From contig JAITLR010000009.1 in NCBI GenBank assembly GCA_031277805.1, forward strand, positions 372,001 through 436,000: DNA of 64,000 nucleotides, given 5' to 3'. Source of the DNA: Comamonas sp. Its GTDB lineage: Bacteria > Pseudomonadota > Gammaproteobacteria > Burkholderiales > Burkholderiaceae_C. The translations under genes and the position numbers were made by a program. Under the pieces are notes generated by a model, which saw only the letters and a program-made list of their open reading frames with translations, was not told the DNA's origin and did no database searches. Every line of letters starts with the position of its first letter. The stretch's first letter is position 1. Shown here one piece after another: positions 17,979-27,302 of the stretch.

Positions 17979-20285
17979 TCAGCTCAGTTGACGGATCGGC
18001 AGCGCCCTCACCCGCTTGCCTGTCGCCGCAAACACCGCGTTCGCCAGTGCCGGAGCCACTGCGGGCAGCGGCGGTTCGCCCACGCCACCGGGCGGCACCT
18101 CCAGGCTGTCACCCACCAGATGCGTGCGGATGGCGCCAGGCTGCTGGGCATGGCGTAGCACCTCGTAGTCATGGAAGTTGCTTTGCCTGACTCGCCCTTT
18201 CTCGAAAGTGATTTCGCTGCTCATGGCCAGGCTCAGGCCCATGATGACGCCGCCTTCCATCTGCGCACGAATGCGCTCGGGGTTGATCTGCGGGCCGCAG
18301 TCCAGTGCGGTATCGACGGCAACTACCTTCACCTCGCCCTTGTCATCGACGGCAACTTCCACCACCACGGCCGAATAGCTCATGAAGCTATAGCAAAAAG
18401 CCAGCCCCAGGCCATGACCCTTGGTTAGTTTCCGGCCCCATCCGGCACCGCGCGTGGCCGCCTCGATCACCGCGCGCAAGCGTCCCGTGTCATAGGGGTA
18501 AACCGTGGGCGATTCGCTGTAGTTCCAGCCATCGCCCAGATCCTTCTCCGGGTTCAGCTGGCGTGCCGGACCGATCAGATCCAGCGCGTACTGCCTGTGG
18601 TCCTTGCCCGCACGGTGAGCCAGCTCGGCAATAAAGCACTGGGCCGCAAACGCATGCGGAATGTTGTAGACCGAACGGAACCAGCCGATGCGGGTATGGG
18701 CCTCGACCTCGGCCGTCTCTATGCGCACATTCGGGATCCGGTAGGGCATGTTGATGGCCCCCATGCCCATTTCCATGCCGCTTTGCCCCTTGGCACCTTC
18801 CTGAAACAGCGAAGCAATCGTGGGCGCAGCCGAGCGGTGCAGCCAGGTCAGAGGCATGCCCTTGCCGTCCAGCACGGCCTCCAGCCGGTCAGCCGCCACC
18901 GCGTGATAGAAGTCGTGCTGGATATCGTCGTCGCGCGTCCACACCACCTTGACGGGAGTGCCCGGCATGGACTGGGCGATCAGGGCAGCCTCCACCGCAA
19001 AATCGGGCTTGGACTTGCGACCGAAAGCACCACCCAGCAGCAGCACATTCACCGTGACCTGTTCGAGCTTCATGCCCAGAAAACCAGCCACCAGTTTTTT
19101 GCAGGTTTCGGGGTCTTGCACCGAAGTCCAGATCTCGCAGCGGCTCTTGTCTGCCGCTACCAGCGCCGTGGCCGCAGGCGGCTCCATGGACGCATGGGCC
19201 AGATGGGGTACGTAGTAATCGGCAGCGACCAGGTTCTTGTCACCAGCCGTTTTCATCACGGCTTCGATATCACCGTTGCTGCGCATCAGCTTGCCCGGGT
19301 TGACTGCGGCTTTTTCCAGCAGCTTGCGGTACTCGCCCGAGTCATAGCTGGCATGCGGTCCTTCATCCCAGTCCAGCTCCAGCGCCTGACGGCCTTGCAT
19401 GGCGGCCCAGGTGTTGCTGGCCACCACAGCCACGCCGCCCAGCGGCTGAAAGGCAGGAGCCCCTTTGTAAGCGGGGATTTCCAGCAGCTTCTTCACTCCG
19501 GCCACCTGCAGGGCTTTCTCGCCCTTGAAGCTGCGCAGCCTGGCGCCCAGCACCGCAGGGCGGGCGACGACGGCGTAGACCATGCCGGGCATATGCTGAT
19601 CCATGCCGTAGACCGCCTTGCCCTGGCCGATATCGGCCAGATCCACCGCAGGCGTCTTGCCCTTGCCGATATAGCGGAAGTCCGCTTTCTTCTTGAGCCG
19701 CAGCTGATCGCCCATGGGTACAGCCTGCTTGGCGGCATCGGCGGCCAGCTCGCCAAAGCCCAGGCGCTTGCCGCTGGCGATGTGGATCACCTCATGCTGC
19801 ACGGCCTTGACCTGAGCCACAGGCACGGCCCAGCGCGCTGCGGCTGCGGCCTCCAGCATCTGGCGCGCCGCCGCGCCCACACGGCGCATGGGCATGAGAA
19901 AGTGGCGCATGCTGCGCGAGCCATCCACATTCTGGTTGCCGTACTTGGCCTCATCGGCCACGGCCTGCGTGATGGTCACGCGATCCCAGCGCGCCTCCAT
20001 CTCGTCGGCCACGACCATGGGCAGGCTGGTGCGCACACCGGTACCCATCTCCGCGCGGTGAGCCACGATGGTTACCTGCCCGCTGGGTGCGATGCTGACA
20101 AAGACCAGCGGGTTGTCCACCGTGCCACCGGGCATGGAGTCCGCGCCGTATTTCTTGGCCTCCTTCGTCGCATCCTGGGCATATACCAGACCACTGCTGC
20201 TCACGCCCAGCGTGAAGACCAGGCCGGCACCGCTTTGCAGCAGCTGACGGCGGGAGATTTCCGGGGAAGTCATCGTGCTGTGCAT
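17979..20285 (-). CDS. Molybdopterin-binding subunit of xanthine dehydrogenase-family hydroxylase (IorB-like)
   Basis: A 768-residue large subunit of a periplasmic molybdenum hydroxylase of the isoquinoline 1-oxidoreductase/aldehyde dehydrogenase type. A Tat signal is present near the N-terminus (SRRQLLQSGAG). The C-terminal VGEPPLPAVAPALANA contains the conserved catalytic Glu of the GEP motif; GGAFGRKSKPDF is a cofactor-binding loop. Substrate could be an N-heterocycle or an aldehyde. The ATG at 20285 shares its A with the TGA of the small subunit gene, and AGGAG lies seven bases before it; a GTG one codon earlier is possible. Confidence 0.92.
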   Translation of the reverse strand: MHSTMTSPEISRRQLLQSGAGLVFTLGVSSSGLVYAQDATKEAKKYGADSMPGGTVDNPLVFVSIAPSGQVTIVAHRAEMGTGVRTSLPMVVADEMEARWDRVTITQAVADEAKYGNQNVDGSRSMRHFLMPMRRVGAAARQMLEAAAAARWAVPVAQVKAVQHEVIHIASGKRLGFGELAADAAKQAVPMGDQLRLKKKADFRYIGKGKTPAVDLADIGQGKAVYGMDQHMPGMVYAVVARPAVLGARLRSFKGEKALQVAGVKKLLEIPAYKGAPAFQPLGGVAVVASNTWAAMQGRQALELDWDEGPHASYDSGEYRKLLEKAAVNPGKLMRSNGDIEAVMKTAGDKNLVAADYYVPHLAHASMEPPAATALVAADKSRCEIWTSVQDPETCKKLVAGFLGMKLEQVTVNVLLLGGAFGRKSKPDFAVEAALIAQSMPGTPVKVVWTRDDDIQHDFYHAVAADRLEAVLDGKGMPLTWLHRSAAPTIASLFQEGAKGQSGMEMGMGAINMPYRIPNVRIETAEVEAHTRIGWFRSVYNIPHAFAAQCFIAELAHRAGKDHRQYALDLIGPARQLNPEKDLGDGWNYSESPTVYPYDTGRLRAVIEAATRGAGWGRKLTKGHGLGLAFCYSFMSYSAVVVEVAVDDKGEVKVVAVDTALDCGPQINPERIRAQMEGGVIMGLSLAMSSEITFEKGRVRQSNFHDYEVLRHAQQPGAIRTHLVGDSLEVPPGGVGEPPLPAVAPALANAVFAATGKRVRALPIRQLS

Positions 20286-20755
20286 CACTTCACTCCTTGC
20301 AGGCGCTGTGCAGCCAGCTTCACGGCCGCATGAATACGCGGATAGGTGCCGCAGCGACAGATATTGCCGCTCATGGCTTCGTCAATCTGCTTGTCCGAGG
20401 GCTTGGGATTGCTATTGAGCAAGCCTACCGCCGTCATGATCTGGCCGGCCTGGCAATAGCCGCACTGAGCCACGCCCAACTCCACCCAGGCCGACTGCAC
20501 GGCCTGCCCCACGCGGTCGCCGCTCATGGCTTCGATCGTGGTGATGCTTTTGCCTGCCGCTGCAGAAATCGGCGTGCTGCAGGAGCGTATGGGCTGCCCA
20601 TCCAGATGCACAGTACAGGCACCGCACAAAGCCATGCCGCAACCAAACTTGGTGCCGCACATACCCAGCTCGTCGCGCAACACCCAGAGCAAAGGCGTTT
20701 CCTGCACCGCCTCGGCCGTCCGGGCCTGGCCGTTGATCTTCAGATTCATCGTCAT
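20285..20755 (-). CDS. [2Fe-2S] subunit of xanthine dehydrogenase-family hydroxylase (IorA-like)
   Basis: A 156-residue iron-sulfur subunit. The plant-type ferredoxin cluster motif [18 protein letters not shown] lies near residue 43, and the second cluster domain has CGYCQAGQ and CRCGTYPRI. It passes electrons from the molybdenum subunit encoded by the overlapping downstream gene. It lacks its own Tat signal and would be exported with its partner. AGGA eight bases upstream selects the ATG at 20755. No FAD subunit gene is nearby, which is typical of IorAB-type enzymes that donate to a cytochrome. Confidence 0.93.
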   Translation of the reverse strand: MTMNLKINGQARTAEAVQETPLLWVLRDELGMCGTKFGCGMALCGACTVHLDGQPIRSCSTPISAAAGKSITTIEAMSGDRVGQAVQSAWVELGVAQCGYCQAGQIMTAVGLLNSNPKPSDKQIDEAMSGNICRCGTYPRIHAAVKLAAQRLQGVK

Positions 20756-21207
20756 GTGGGGTTTCCTTGAGTCGTGGCGGGTACTTGAGCATACAAACTC
20801 TCCGCCAGGCGTACACCCGCCAAAGCGACAAGCCGCCATCTCCAGCATTAAAAAAGGCACCCCACGCTTTCCACTGCGCGTGGTTCGCTGTCCCTTCTAG
20901 AGGACCTAGGCGGCCCCCGGCGTTCTTATTTTGAGGCGGCCCGGCGATAAAAAAAGCTGCTGGCGCTTATGGGCAAAGCGCCAGCAGCTCTCAAATCAAT
21001 AGTCACCGGTCGTTGCTGCCTTGAGCTATCCTGCCGCCAATCCCTCGGGGGAAAATCCTGGTGCTACAGGCCTGCCTCCCAAGACTGAATTATGCAAGCA
21101 GCTATTCAAACAATAGCAACCTGTGCGGGCCATATTGACAGGCATGCATGGCGCCGCAGCCAGCGCCACTCACTTACGATAGGTAGCAGTTTCTTCCGCC
21201 TTTCCCT
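20756..21207. other. Intergenic region between iorA-like gene and DUF711 gene
   Basis: Divergent intergenic region of 452 bases. It must contain promoters for both genes. It also holds the perfect palindrome at 20955-20989 and a half-copy of the same repeat near 21091-21107 (AAGCAGCTATTCAAA). I see no credible gene in it. Confidence 0.5.
20955..20989. repeat. Perfect palindromic repeat (AGCTG family)
   Basis: AGCTGCTGGCGCTT at 20955-20968 and its exact complement at 20976-20989, with a 7-base loop and an A tract on the left. It is the cleanest copy of a family also seen at 9914, 36226, 38088, 47393, 57059 and 60581. Confidence 0.85.
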
Positions 21208-22446
21208 ATGTCCTCTCAAAACCTGCACCCTCTGGTCCGCGTCCGTACCGTCACCGCCTTCATCAAACTGCCTAGGGATCCGCAACAGTGGCAACAGGTT
21301 CTGGCCCAAGCCAAACGCCAGTGCGACCGCCTGGCCGATGCACTGGAGCAGCACGCGGGCTATGCCGTGCAATCCATCCGCTTGGTCAGCAACCCTTTTG
21401 GCGAATACCTGGATACCCGCAGCATAGACAGCGCCCAACAGGGCCTGGCTTGCATCACCGCACTTCTGTCCCGGATCAACACTGGCACGCGCCGTATCCG
21501 CTTTGCCATTGGAGAGGCGCGGAGCAGCGAAGAGATTGCACTGCTGCCCGAGCTGATTGCCAGCCATGGCGACCTATGCAATGCCTGTGTGAATGTCGAA
21601 CTTGATGCCAATGGCTATCTGGCAGACGAGCTGCTGCAAGCCAGCGTGCAAGCCGTGCAGCAGATCGCCCTGTGCACGCCGCGCGGCGAAGGCAATTTCA
21701 ACTTCACTGTCAACTTCAACTGCGCCAGCGGCATCCCCTACTTCCCCGCCGGCTATCACCGTGGAGAGCTGGATCAGCAACTGGTACTGGGCCTGGAAAC
21801 CCCGGATCTGCTGGTCGATGTGCTGCAGGCCCTGCAGCCCGAGCGCGAATCCCTGCCCCATGCCGCCTGGATGGCCCGCGCCGCACAGGCGCTGGGCGAT
21901 GCGCTGAACGCCCACACCCAGCGCATCAGCGACTGCGTAGCGGCTACCGCCCTCGATGAGGGCTGGCACGTCACAGGCCTGGACACCTCGGCCGCACCGT
22001 CCAAGTCCTGCGCATCCATGGTACAGGTCTATCAGTTGCTGGGCGTGCCGTTTTTCGGTGCCTCGGGCACGGTGGAAGCCTCTGCCCTGCTGACGCGCGT
22101 GTTCAAGTCCGTGCAGCACATGTCCCAGATCGGCTTCAGCGGCCTGATGCTGGCCGTGACCGAAGACTCCGGTCTGGCCCAGGCCACGCAGGACGGCCAG
22201 TTCGACATCCGCGCCCTGTTGACCTATAGCAGCGTCTGCGGCATCGGCCTGGACACCGTGCCCGTGCCTGGCGACGCCAGCGCCGACCAGATTGCCGCCG
22301 TCATGCGTGACACCGGCACCATGGCATTCCGCCTGAAAAAACCTCTGACCGTGCGCCTGTTCCCCGTACCCGGCCTCAAGGCCGGCGATATCACGGCGTT
22401 TGAAAGTACAGACCTGTGCAATTGCGCCGTGCTGGATCTGCCGTGA
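21208..22446 (+). CDS. DUF711 family protein
   Basis: A 412-residue cytosolic protein of the DUF711 family. Family features visible are VRTVTAFIKL near the N-terminus, the segment NFNFTVNFNCASGIPYFPAGY (about residues 165-185), and GFSGLMLAVTEDSGL plus the CGIGLDTVPVPGD block in the C-terminal third. The biochemical activity of the family is not established. It converges directly with the DUF2625 gene, with no gap and no clear terminator. No obvious operon partners. Confidence 0.85.
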   Translation: MSSQNLHPLVRVRTVTAFIKLPRDPQQWQQVLAQAKRQCDRLADALEQHAGYAVQSIRLVSNPFGEYLDTRSIDSAQQGLACITALLSRINTGTRRIRFAIGEARSSEEIALLPELIASHGDLCNACVNVELDANGYLADELLQASVQAVQQIALCTPRGEGNFNFTVNFNCASGIPYFPAGYHRGELDQQLVLGLETPDLLVDVLQALQPERESLPHAAWMARAAQALGDALNAHTQRISDCVAATALDEGWHVTGLDTSAAPSKSCASMVQVYQLLGVPFFGASGTVEASALLTRVFKSVQHMSQIGFSGLMLAVTEDSGLAQATQDGQFDIRALLTYSSVCGIGLDTVPVPGDASADQIAAVMRDTGTMAFRLKKPLTVRLFPVPGLKAGDITAFESTDLCNCAVLDLP

Positions 22447-23085
22447 TCAGTCACCCTGCCTGGGCTGAATGTTGAGGGCATAGATCTCGCTCATGGGCAG
22501 CGGCCGGCGGTCGCTGGTTGCCACGCTGCCCTGCGACGTCCAGAGAAACGGATAGAAGCCAAAGCCCTGGTCGGGCGCCAGCGCCAGCACATCCTGCTCC
22601 CAGCCCTGCCAGCGCAGGTCTGCATAGAATTCCGTCAAGCGCTCACTCAGTGCCCACTGCACAAAATCCGAGTAACCGACTTCCAGCGCCTCCCACTGCA
22701 GCGTATCGGGCGCCAGATAGTAAAGAGCGCCAGGATCATCGCCAAGGCCGCCGCCGTTGATGGCGAAAAAGCCGCCAACGGCGTCATCGGCCACCAGCAA
22801 AAAGCCCTCTGCGCGCCCCTGGTTCCAGTTCTGCAGATTGCGCGGCAGGCGCTCATGACCCGAGCCCAGAATGCGCAACCAGCCGTGGTCGACCAAAATC
22901 CCGCCCGTCTCATGCGCGATCGCCCCCATGGGCGAGCGTGTGGTGACTTGCAGGCCCAGCAGCACCTCGTCGGCCTGAGCCGAAGGCTGCAGCAACTCAA
23001 CCGGACGCCGAGCCTGGGCAAGCCATTGCCTGATCATGGGCATGGCGGGCTCCGTTGTGGAAATCAGCTCCGGCAGACTGCGCAT
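22447..23085 (-). CDS. DUF2625 family protein
   Basis: A 212-residue protein that matches DUF2625 as I know it: the segments TTRSPMGAIAHETGGILVDH, GWLRILGSGH, GGFFAINGGGLG and the YLAPDTLQWE stretch are characteristic. No signal peptide or membrane segment. The function is unknown; the family shows SMI1/KNR4-like features that occur among immunity-type proteins, but no toxin gene is adjacent. The stop codon abuts the stop of the convergent DUF711 gene. Confidence 0.8.
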   Translation of the reverse strand: MRSLPELISTTEPAMPMIRQWLAQARRPVELLQPSAQADEVLLGLQVTTRSPMGAIAHETGGILVDHGWLRILGSGHERLPRNLQNWNQGRAEGFLLVADDAVGGFFAINGGGLGDDPGALYYLAPDTLQWEALEVGYSDFVQWALSERLTEFYADLRWQGWEQDVLALAPDQGFGFYPFLWTSQGSVATSDRRPLPMSEIYALNIQPRQGD

Positions 23086-23241
23086 GTAGAACTTTCACTG
23101 TTGAGATGCATCAAATGCTAGGGCATTGGGCAGGCCGTCCTGCCGAATCCCGTCAGCCGCTGTAAAAATACGTTGCAGTGCAACATTTACACTGACAGTT
23201 CCCTCTGTGAAGCACCTACAAAAACCCGGGGAACTTTGCCT

Positions 23242-23268
23242 TTAGCACTCTCTCTAACGGAGTGCTAA
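23242..23268. promoter_or_regulatory. CIRCE operator (HrcA binding site) upstream of rpoH
   Basis: TTAGCACTC, exactly nine bases, then GAGTGCTAA: a perfect match to the CIRCE consensus bound by the HrcA repressor. It ends 31 bases before the rpoH start codon. TTAGCA (23242-23247) and TAATAT (23266-23271), 18 bases apart, could be a -35/-10 pair overlapping the operator, as at classical groE promoters. HrcA repression of the heat-shock sigma factor gene is therefore predicted. Confidence 0.92.
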
Positions 23269-23299
23269 TATGAAGATCATGGAAGAAAGGAAAGCTGCA

Positions 23300-24244
23300 A
23301 TGAAATCTGCCACCGGCTCCATTGCTACAGCCTTGGCACCCACGAACCCCTGGGCTCTGGTGCCACCGCTTGGCAACCTGGATGCCTATATCTCGGCTGC
23401 AAACCGTCTGCCAATGCTCACCCAAGAGGAAGAGCAGGAGTACGCGCGCAAGCTCAAGGAACACAATGATCTGGACGCTGCAGGGCGTCTGGTGATGTCT
23501 CATCTGCGTCTGGTCGTATCCATTTCCCGCCAGTACCTGGGCTATGGTCTGCCCCATGGCGACCTGATCCAGGAAGGCAATGTGGGTCTGATGAAGGCCG
23601 TCAAGCGCTTCGACCCCGATCAGGGCGTGCGTCTGGTGAGCTACGCCATGCACTGGATCAAGGCCGAGATCCACGAATACATTCTGAAGAACTGGCGCAT
23701 GGTCAAGGTCGCCACGACCAAGGCCCAGCGCAAGCTGTTCTTCAATCTGCGCTCGATGAAGCATGACATGAAGTCCAATGCCGCCATGGCTGACGACGAT
23801 GTGGTCATGCGAGAAACGCTGACTGCCCACGAGATTGACGCCATGGCTGCAAAGCTCAACGTCAAGCGTGAGGAAGTCATCGAGATGGAAACCCGCCTGT
23901 CGGGTGGCGATGTGCTGCTGGACCCTTCGCCCAGCGATGATGGCGAGCAGGCCTATGGCCCCATCGCCTATCTGGCCGACGCCAACCACGAACCCACGGC
24001 CATGATCGAGTCGCGCCAGCGCGACCAACTGGCTACCGATGGCCTGTCCATGGCCCTTGAGGGCCTGGATGATCGCAGCCGCCGCATCGTGGAAGAGCGC
24101 TGGCTCAAGGTCAACGACGATGGCTCCGGTGGCATGACGCTGCACGAGCTGGCTGCCGAATATGGCGTGAGCGCCGAGCGCATTCGCCAGATCGAAGTGG
24201 CAGCCATGAAAAAGATGAAAAAAGCGCTGGCCGAGTTCGCGTAA
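23300..24244 (+). CDS. rpoH: RNA polymerase sigma factor RpoH (sigma-32)
   Basis: A 314-residue heat-shock sigma factor. Region 2 contains GDLIQEGNVGLMKAVKRFDP and the promoter-melting stretch; the RpoH box QRKLFFNLR that distinguishes RpoH from other sigma-70 paralogues lies near residue 137; region 4.2 has the helix-turn-helix SAERIRQIEVAAMKKMKKA. AAAGGA precedes the ATG at 23300; an earlier in-frame ATG at 23270 directly abuts the CIRCE operator and lacks a ribosome binding site. Control by HrcA through CIRCE would link the two main heat-shock circuits. It is a single-gene unit ended by a terminator. Confidence 0.97.
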   Translation: MKSATGSIATALAPTNPWALVPPLGNLDAYISAANRLPMLTQEEEQEYARKLKEHNDLDAAGRLVMSHLRLVVSISRQYLGYGLPHGDLIQEGNVGLMKAVKRFDPDQGVRLVSYAMHWIKAEIHEYILKNWRMVKVATTKAQRKLFFNLRSMKHDMKSNAAMADDDVVMRETLTAHEIDAMAAKLNVKREEVIEMETRLSGGDVLLDPSPSDDGEQAYGPIAYLADANHEPTAMIESRQRDQLATDGLSMALEGLDDRSRRIVEERWLKVNDDGSGGMTLHELAAEYGVSAERIRQIEVAAMKKMKKALAEFA

Positions 24245-24292
24245 ACGCCAGCTTGCGCATACACGCCTAAAAAGGCTGAAATGCTGAACCTC

Positions 24293-24318
24293 AAACCCGG
24301 ATAATTTCCGGGTTTTTT
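24293..24318 (+). terminator. Rho-independent terminator after rpoH
   Basis: AAACCCGG, a 7-base loop, then CCGGGTTTTTT. Confidence 0.85.
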
Positions 24319-24382
24319 ATTTTCTGGCGCGATCTTGCATCGATGTCGCACCGGATATTCGCATTCAAAAGAGAGACTTTCC

Positions 24383-25381
24383 ATGCCCATGCATACATTG
24401 CGCACTTTGAAAAATCTGTCCCGACGCAGCCTGGTCACCGCGGGCGCGGCCTTGATGGCAGCCGGCCTGGCACCTGCCGCCATGGCAGCCGACAACTGGC
24501 CCGACAAGCCCCTGCACCTGATCGTGGGCTTTCCCGCAGGCTCCTCGCCGGACCTGACGGCCCGCGCTCTGGCCGAGCCTCTGGAAAAGAAACTGGGCCA
24601 GACCATCATCGTGGAAAACCGCGTGGGCGCGGGCGGCAATATCGCCGGTGAATATGTGGCCAAGGCCGACGGCTACACCTTCAGCGTGATGATCAACGGC
24701 AATATGACCATTGCCAAGCTGCTCAATCCCTCGGTGCGCTATGACCCTGTCAAGGACCTGCAGCCCGTGAGCCTGATTGGCGTGGCTCCTCTGGTGCTGG
24801 TGGCGCCGGCCTCGGCCCCTCAGGGCAAGGCTTTTATCGAGGCAGCCTCCAAGGCGGGCGACAAGTGGAGCTATGGCTCGCCCGGCGTGGGCACCGTGGG
24901 CCATCTGGGCATGGAACTGCTCAAGAGCCGCTCGGCCATCAAGGCCGTGCATGTACCCTATACCGGCTATCCCCAGGTCTTCAATGGCATCCAGGGCGGC
25001 GATCTGCAACTGTCCATGCTGCCGCCCGCTCTGGCCATGGCCCAGATTCAGGCTGGCAAGCTGCACGGCATTGGCGTGACTTCGGCTGCCCGCAGCCCAC
25101 TGGCCCCCGGCCTGCCCAGCCTCAAGGACCTGGGCATCAACAACTTTGACCTGGAAATCTGGAACGCCGTGGCCGCGCCCAAGTCCATGCCCAAGGCCCA
25201 TGTGGAGAAGCTGGCCGCCGCCGTAAGCGACATCGTGCGCACGCCGGAGATGCGCCAGAAGCTGTCCATGCAGGGCTGGCAGGCTGTGGGCAGCTCGCCC
25301 GAAGGTCTGAGCAACCGCATCCAGCAGGACGTGAAAGCGCTTGGCACCATCATTCGAGAGCAGCACATCACGGCGCAGTGA
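24383..25381 (+). CDS. Bug-family tripartite tricarboxylate transporter substrate-binding protein
   Basis: A 332-residue periplasmic binding protein of the TctC/Bug family, hugely expanded in Comamonadaceae and Bordetella. A Tat-like signal (SRRSLVTAGAALMAAGLA) ends near AMA-ADN. The mature part starts with the family stretch WPDKPLHLIVGFPAGSSPD, and VENRVGAGGNIAGEYVAKA is the second signature. These proteins bind carboxylates or related small molecules; the ligand is not predictable. No tctAB membrane genes are beside it, as is usual for orphan Bug proteins. AGAGAG precedes the chosen ATG. Confidence 0.93.
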   Translation: MPMHTLRTLKNLSRRSLVTAGAALMAAGLAPAAMAADNWPDKPLHLIVGFPAGSSPDLTARALAEPLEKKLGQTIIVENRVGAGGNIAGEYVAKADGYTFSVMINGNMTIAKLLNPSVRYDPVKDLQPVSLIGVAPLVLVAPASAPQGKAFIEAASKAGDKWSYGSPGVGTVGHLGMELLKSRSAIKAVHVPYTGYPQVFNGIQGGDLQLSMLPPALAMAQIQAGKLHGIGVTSAARSPLAPGLPSLKDLGINNFDLEIWNAVAAPKSMPKAHVEKLAAAVSDIVRTPEMRQKLSMQGWQAVGSSPEGLSNRIQQDVKALGTIIREQHITAQ

Positions 25382-25447
25382 AAGTCTCCCCCTGAGGGGG
25401 ACAACAGCCTAGCTGCGGGGCGGCCCTTGCTCGCTGTCTCTCTGTGA
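25381..25447 (+). repeat. GC-rich dispersed repeat, copy 2
   Basis: CTCCCCCTGAGGGGGAC followed by the shared core CTGCGGGGCGGCCCTTGCTCG. It lies directly after the Bug protein gene, and the CCCCCTGAGGGGG palindrome could help terminate transcription. Same family as 12081-12187 and 52347-52446. Confidence 0.8.
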
Positions 25448-25608
25448 GACATGCTGACTTTGGCGTCAACCACCTTCACTGATGCTCCTTTGAGTATCAG
25501 ATAGAGCGACTGCTCTGTCCGCTATCATGCGCCCGGCCGGCATGCGGTTACGCTATGCCATCGGGCGCATTGCTTTATCTGGCTGCGTCCATTGTTTACG
25601 GAGCCTTC

Positions 25609-26352
25609 ATGGACGCGGGAACCTGGTTTACTCAGCTCAATGCCTGGCAGGTCATGGCTTTGGGCCTGGTCTTTTTCGGTGGAATCTATGTGCTTGGTGC
25701 TCTGGCCATGCTGGGGCTGACACGCACCCTGGCCCGCTTTGGCATCGGCAGGCCGCTGGATACACGTCCGCTCAAACCCGATCAGTTGCAGCGCGAATGG
25801 CGCCAGTCGTTTCATTCAGTCCTGATCTTCGGCACCGGCATGATCGTTCCCTGGGGCTTTCTGCAACTGGGTTGGGCTCATCTCTCGCCCACAGCCAGTA
25901 CAGGCCGTATCGCACTGGAGATCTTTGCGCTGCTGATCTGGAACGATGTGCACTTCTGGATCAACCACCGGCTGCTGCATACGCGCCGACTGGTGCGCTA
26001 CCACGGCGACCACCATCGCTCCGTCGTGACCACTCCCTGGTCCACCTATAGCTTTCACCCCATCGAGGCGCTGATGCTGGGCAACATCATCCTGCTGCCC
26101 ATGGTGGTGCATGACTTCTACTTCTGGTCGCTGGCATCCGTGCCCGTGCTGAGCCTGATCCTCAACCTCATCGGTCATTCCAACTGGGATTTTTTCCCCA
26201 AGGTATCCAACACCCACCCCCTGGCCGCCAGCCGCCGCCACCACCTGCACCATGCACGGCCCGCAGGGAACTATGGCTTTGCGCTGGCCTTCATGGACCA
26301 GATCATGGGCACCAGGGTCAAGACCGATTCCAGCCAAACACCCGGCCACTGA
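25609..26352 (+). CDS. Sterol desaturase/fatty acid hydroxylase superfamily protein
   Basis: A 247-residue polytopic inner-membrane protein with three to four hydrophobic segments. The histidine clusters that bind a di-iron centre are visible: NHRLLHT, YHGDHHRS and RRHHLHHA. Members insert oxygen or double bonds into lipid tails or sterols. I chose the ATG at 25609, preceded by ACGGAG; an earlier ATG at 25555 has no ribosome binding site. The stop is immediately followed by the ATG of a second membrane di-iron enzyme, so the two are co-translated and probably act on the same lipid. It opens the ketosynthase-oxidase operon. Confidence 0.87.
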   Translation: MDAGTWFTQLNAWQVMALGLVFFGGIYVLGALAMLGLTRTLARFGIGRPLDTRPLKPDQLQREWRQSFHSVLIFGTGMIVPWGFLQLGWAHLSPTASTGRIALEIFALLIWNDVHFWINHRLLHTRRLVRYHGDHHRSVVTTPWSTYSFHPIEALMLGNIILLPMVVHDFYFWSLASVPVLSLILNLIGHSNWDFFPKVSNTHPLAASRRHHLHHARPAGNYGFALAFMDQIMGTRVKTDSSQTPGH

Positions 26353-27285
26353 ATGCGAAAACACCCCAGCCAGGTCTTGCTGCCGTGCCTACGCCATTGG
26401 CGTGACTGGCAATCCGTGTTCTATATGCTTGTGCTGCCGCTGATTGTCTGGTGGCAGTGGACACATGGCTTCAATTTCGTTCTTTACGGCATCGAGCTGT
26501 TCCTGACGCTGGGCGTGGGCGTGATTCACCACAACCATACCCATGTGCGCATGTGGTGGGGCCGCTGGACCAACCGCGCCACCGACTACTGGCTGACGCT
26601 GCTGCAAGGTCATCCGACCTTTGTGTTCTGGCCCGCCCATGTGGCCAATCACCATCGCTTTCGCCATGGGCCCAAAGACATCGCGCGCACCTACCGACCC
26701 GAGTTTGGCGGCGATACCAACCACCTCTGGGGCTATCTGATTCACCCGGTTCAGGCGGGCCTCAAGCTCTATCCGCTGTTCTTTCGCTGGCTGAACAATC
26801 TGCGCCTTCACTGGCCGGGCGCGTTTCGCTACTGCATGGGGCAATACGCGCTGTGGCTGTCCAGCTGGGGATTTTTTCTGTGGCTGGACTGGCAGAAAGC
26901 ACTGCTCTTCATCATCGTGCCGCAACTGCACGGACTGCACTGGCTGCTGGCCACCAACTACCTGCAGCATGCTCATGCCGACGGCAGGCCGCTCTCCAGA
27001 GCGCAGCGCAATACTCCGGGTATCGAGCTGAACTACGCGCGCAACTTCGAGGGTCTGGTCAACCCCCTGCTTTTTAATATTGGCCTGCACACCGCGCACC
27101 ATGAATGCCCGCATGCACATTGGTCCGAACTGACCGATCTGCATGCACGCATCTACCGGCAGCGGGTCACGCCCACTCTCAACGAGGGCGGTCTGCTGCC
27201 CTATATGGGACGTGTGTATGTATTGGGTCTGATCTGGCCCGCGGCAAGAACCAAGCCGCAGATGCCACCAGATGATGTGAAATAA
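26353..27285 (+). CDS. Fatty acid desaturase family membrane protein
   Basis: A 310-residue integral membrane di-iron enzyme. The three histidine boxes are HHNHTH (about residue 60), HVANHHRFRH (about 97-106) and HTAHHECPHAHW (about 256-267). Hydrophobic helices lie between them. Such enzymes introduce double bonds or hydroxyl groups into acyl chains using reduced electron carriers. It starts with no gap after the hydroxylase gene and is followed 17 bases later by the ketosynthase fusion gene, so it is most likely a tailoring enzyme of a shared acyl product. The specific substrate is unknown. Confidence 0.88.
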   Translation: MRKHPSQVLLPCLRHWRDWQSVFYMLVLPLIVWWQWTHGFNFVLYGIELFLTLGVGVIHHNHTHVRMWWGRWTNRATDYWLTLLQGHPTFVFWPAHVANHHRFRHGPKDIARTYRPEFGGDTNHLWGYLIHPVQAGLKLYPLFFRWLNNLRLHWPGAFRYCMGQYALWLSSWGFFLWLDWQKALLFIIVPQLHGLHWLLATNYLQHAHADGRPLSRAQRNTPGIELNYARNFEGLVNPLLFNIGLHTAHHECPHAHWSELTDLHARIYRQRVTPTLNEGGLLPYMGRVYVLGLIWPAARTKPQMPPDDVK

Positions 27286-27302
27286 AAACCTGTTGAGGAT
27301 GT

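Noticed and set aside
18597..20333. 578-residue open frame on the plus strand
   Set aside because: Antisense to the molybdenum hydroxylase large subunit, whose Tat signal and cofactor motifs are clear. The plus-strand product is His/Arg/Gly-rich without family features.
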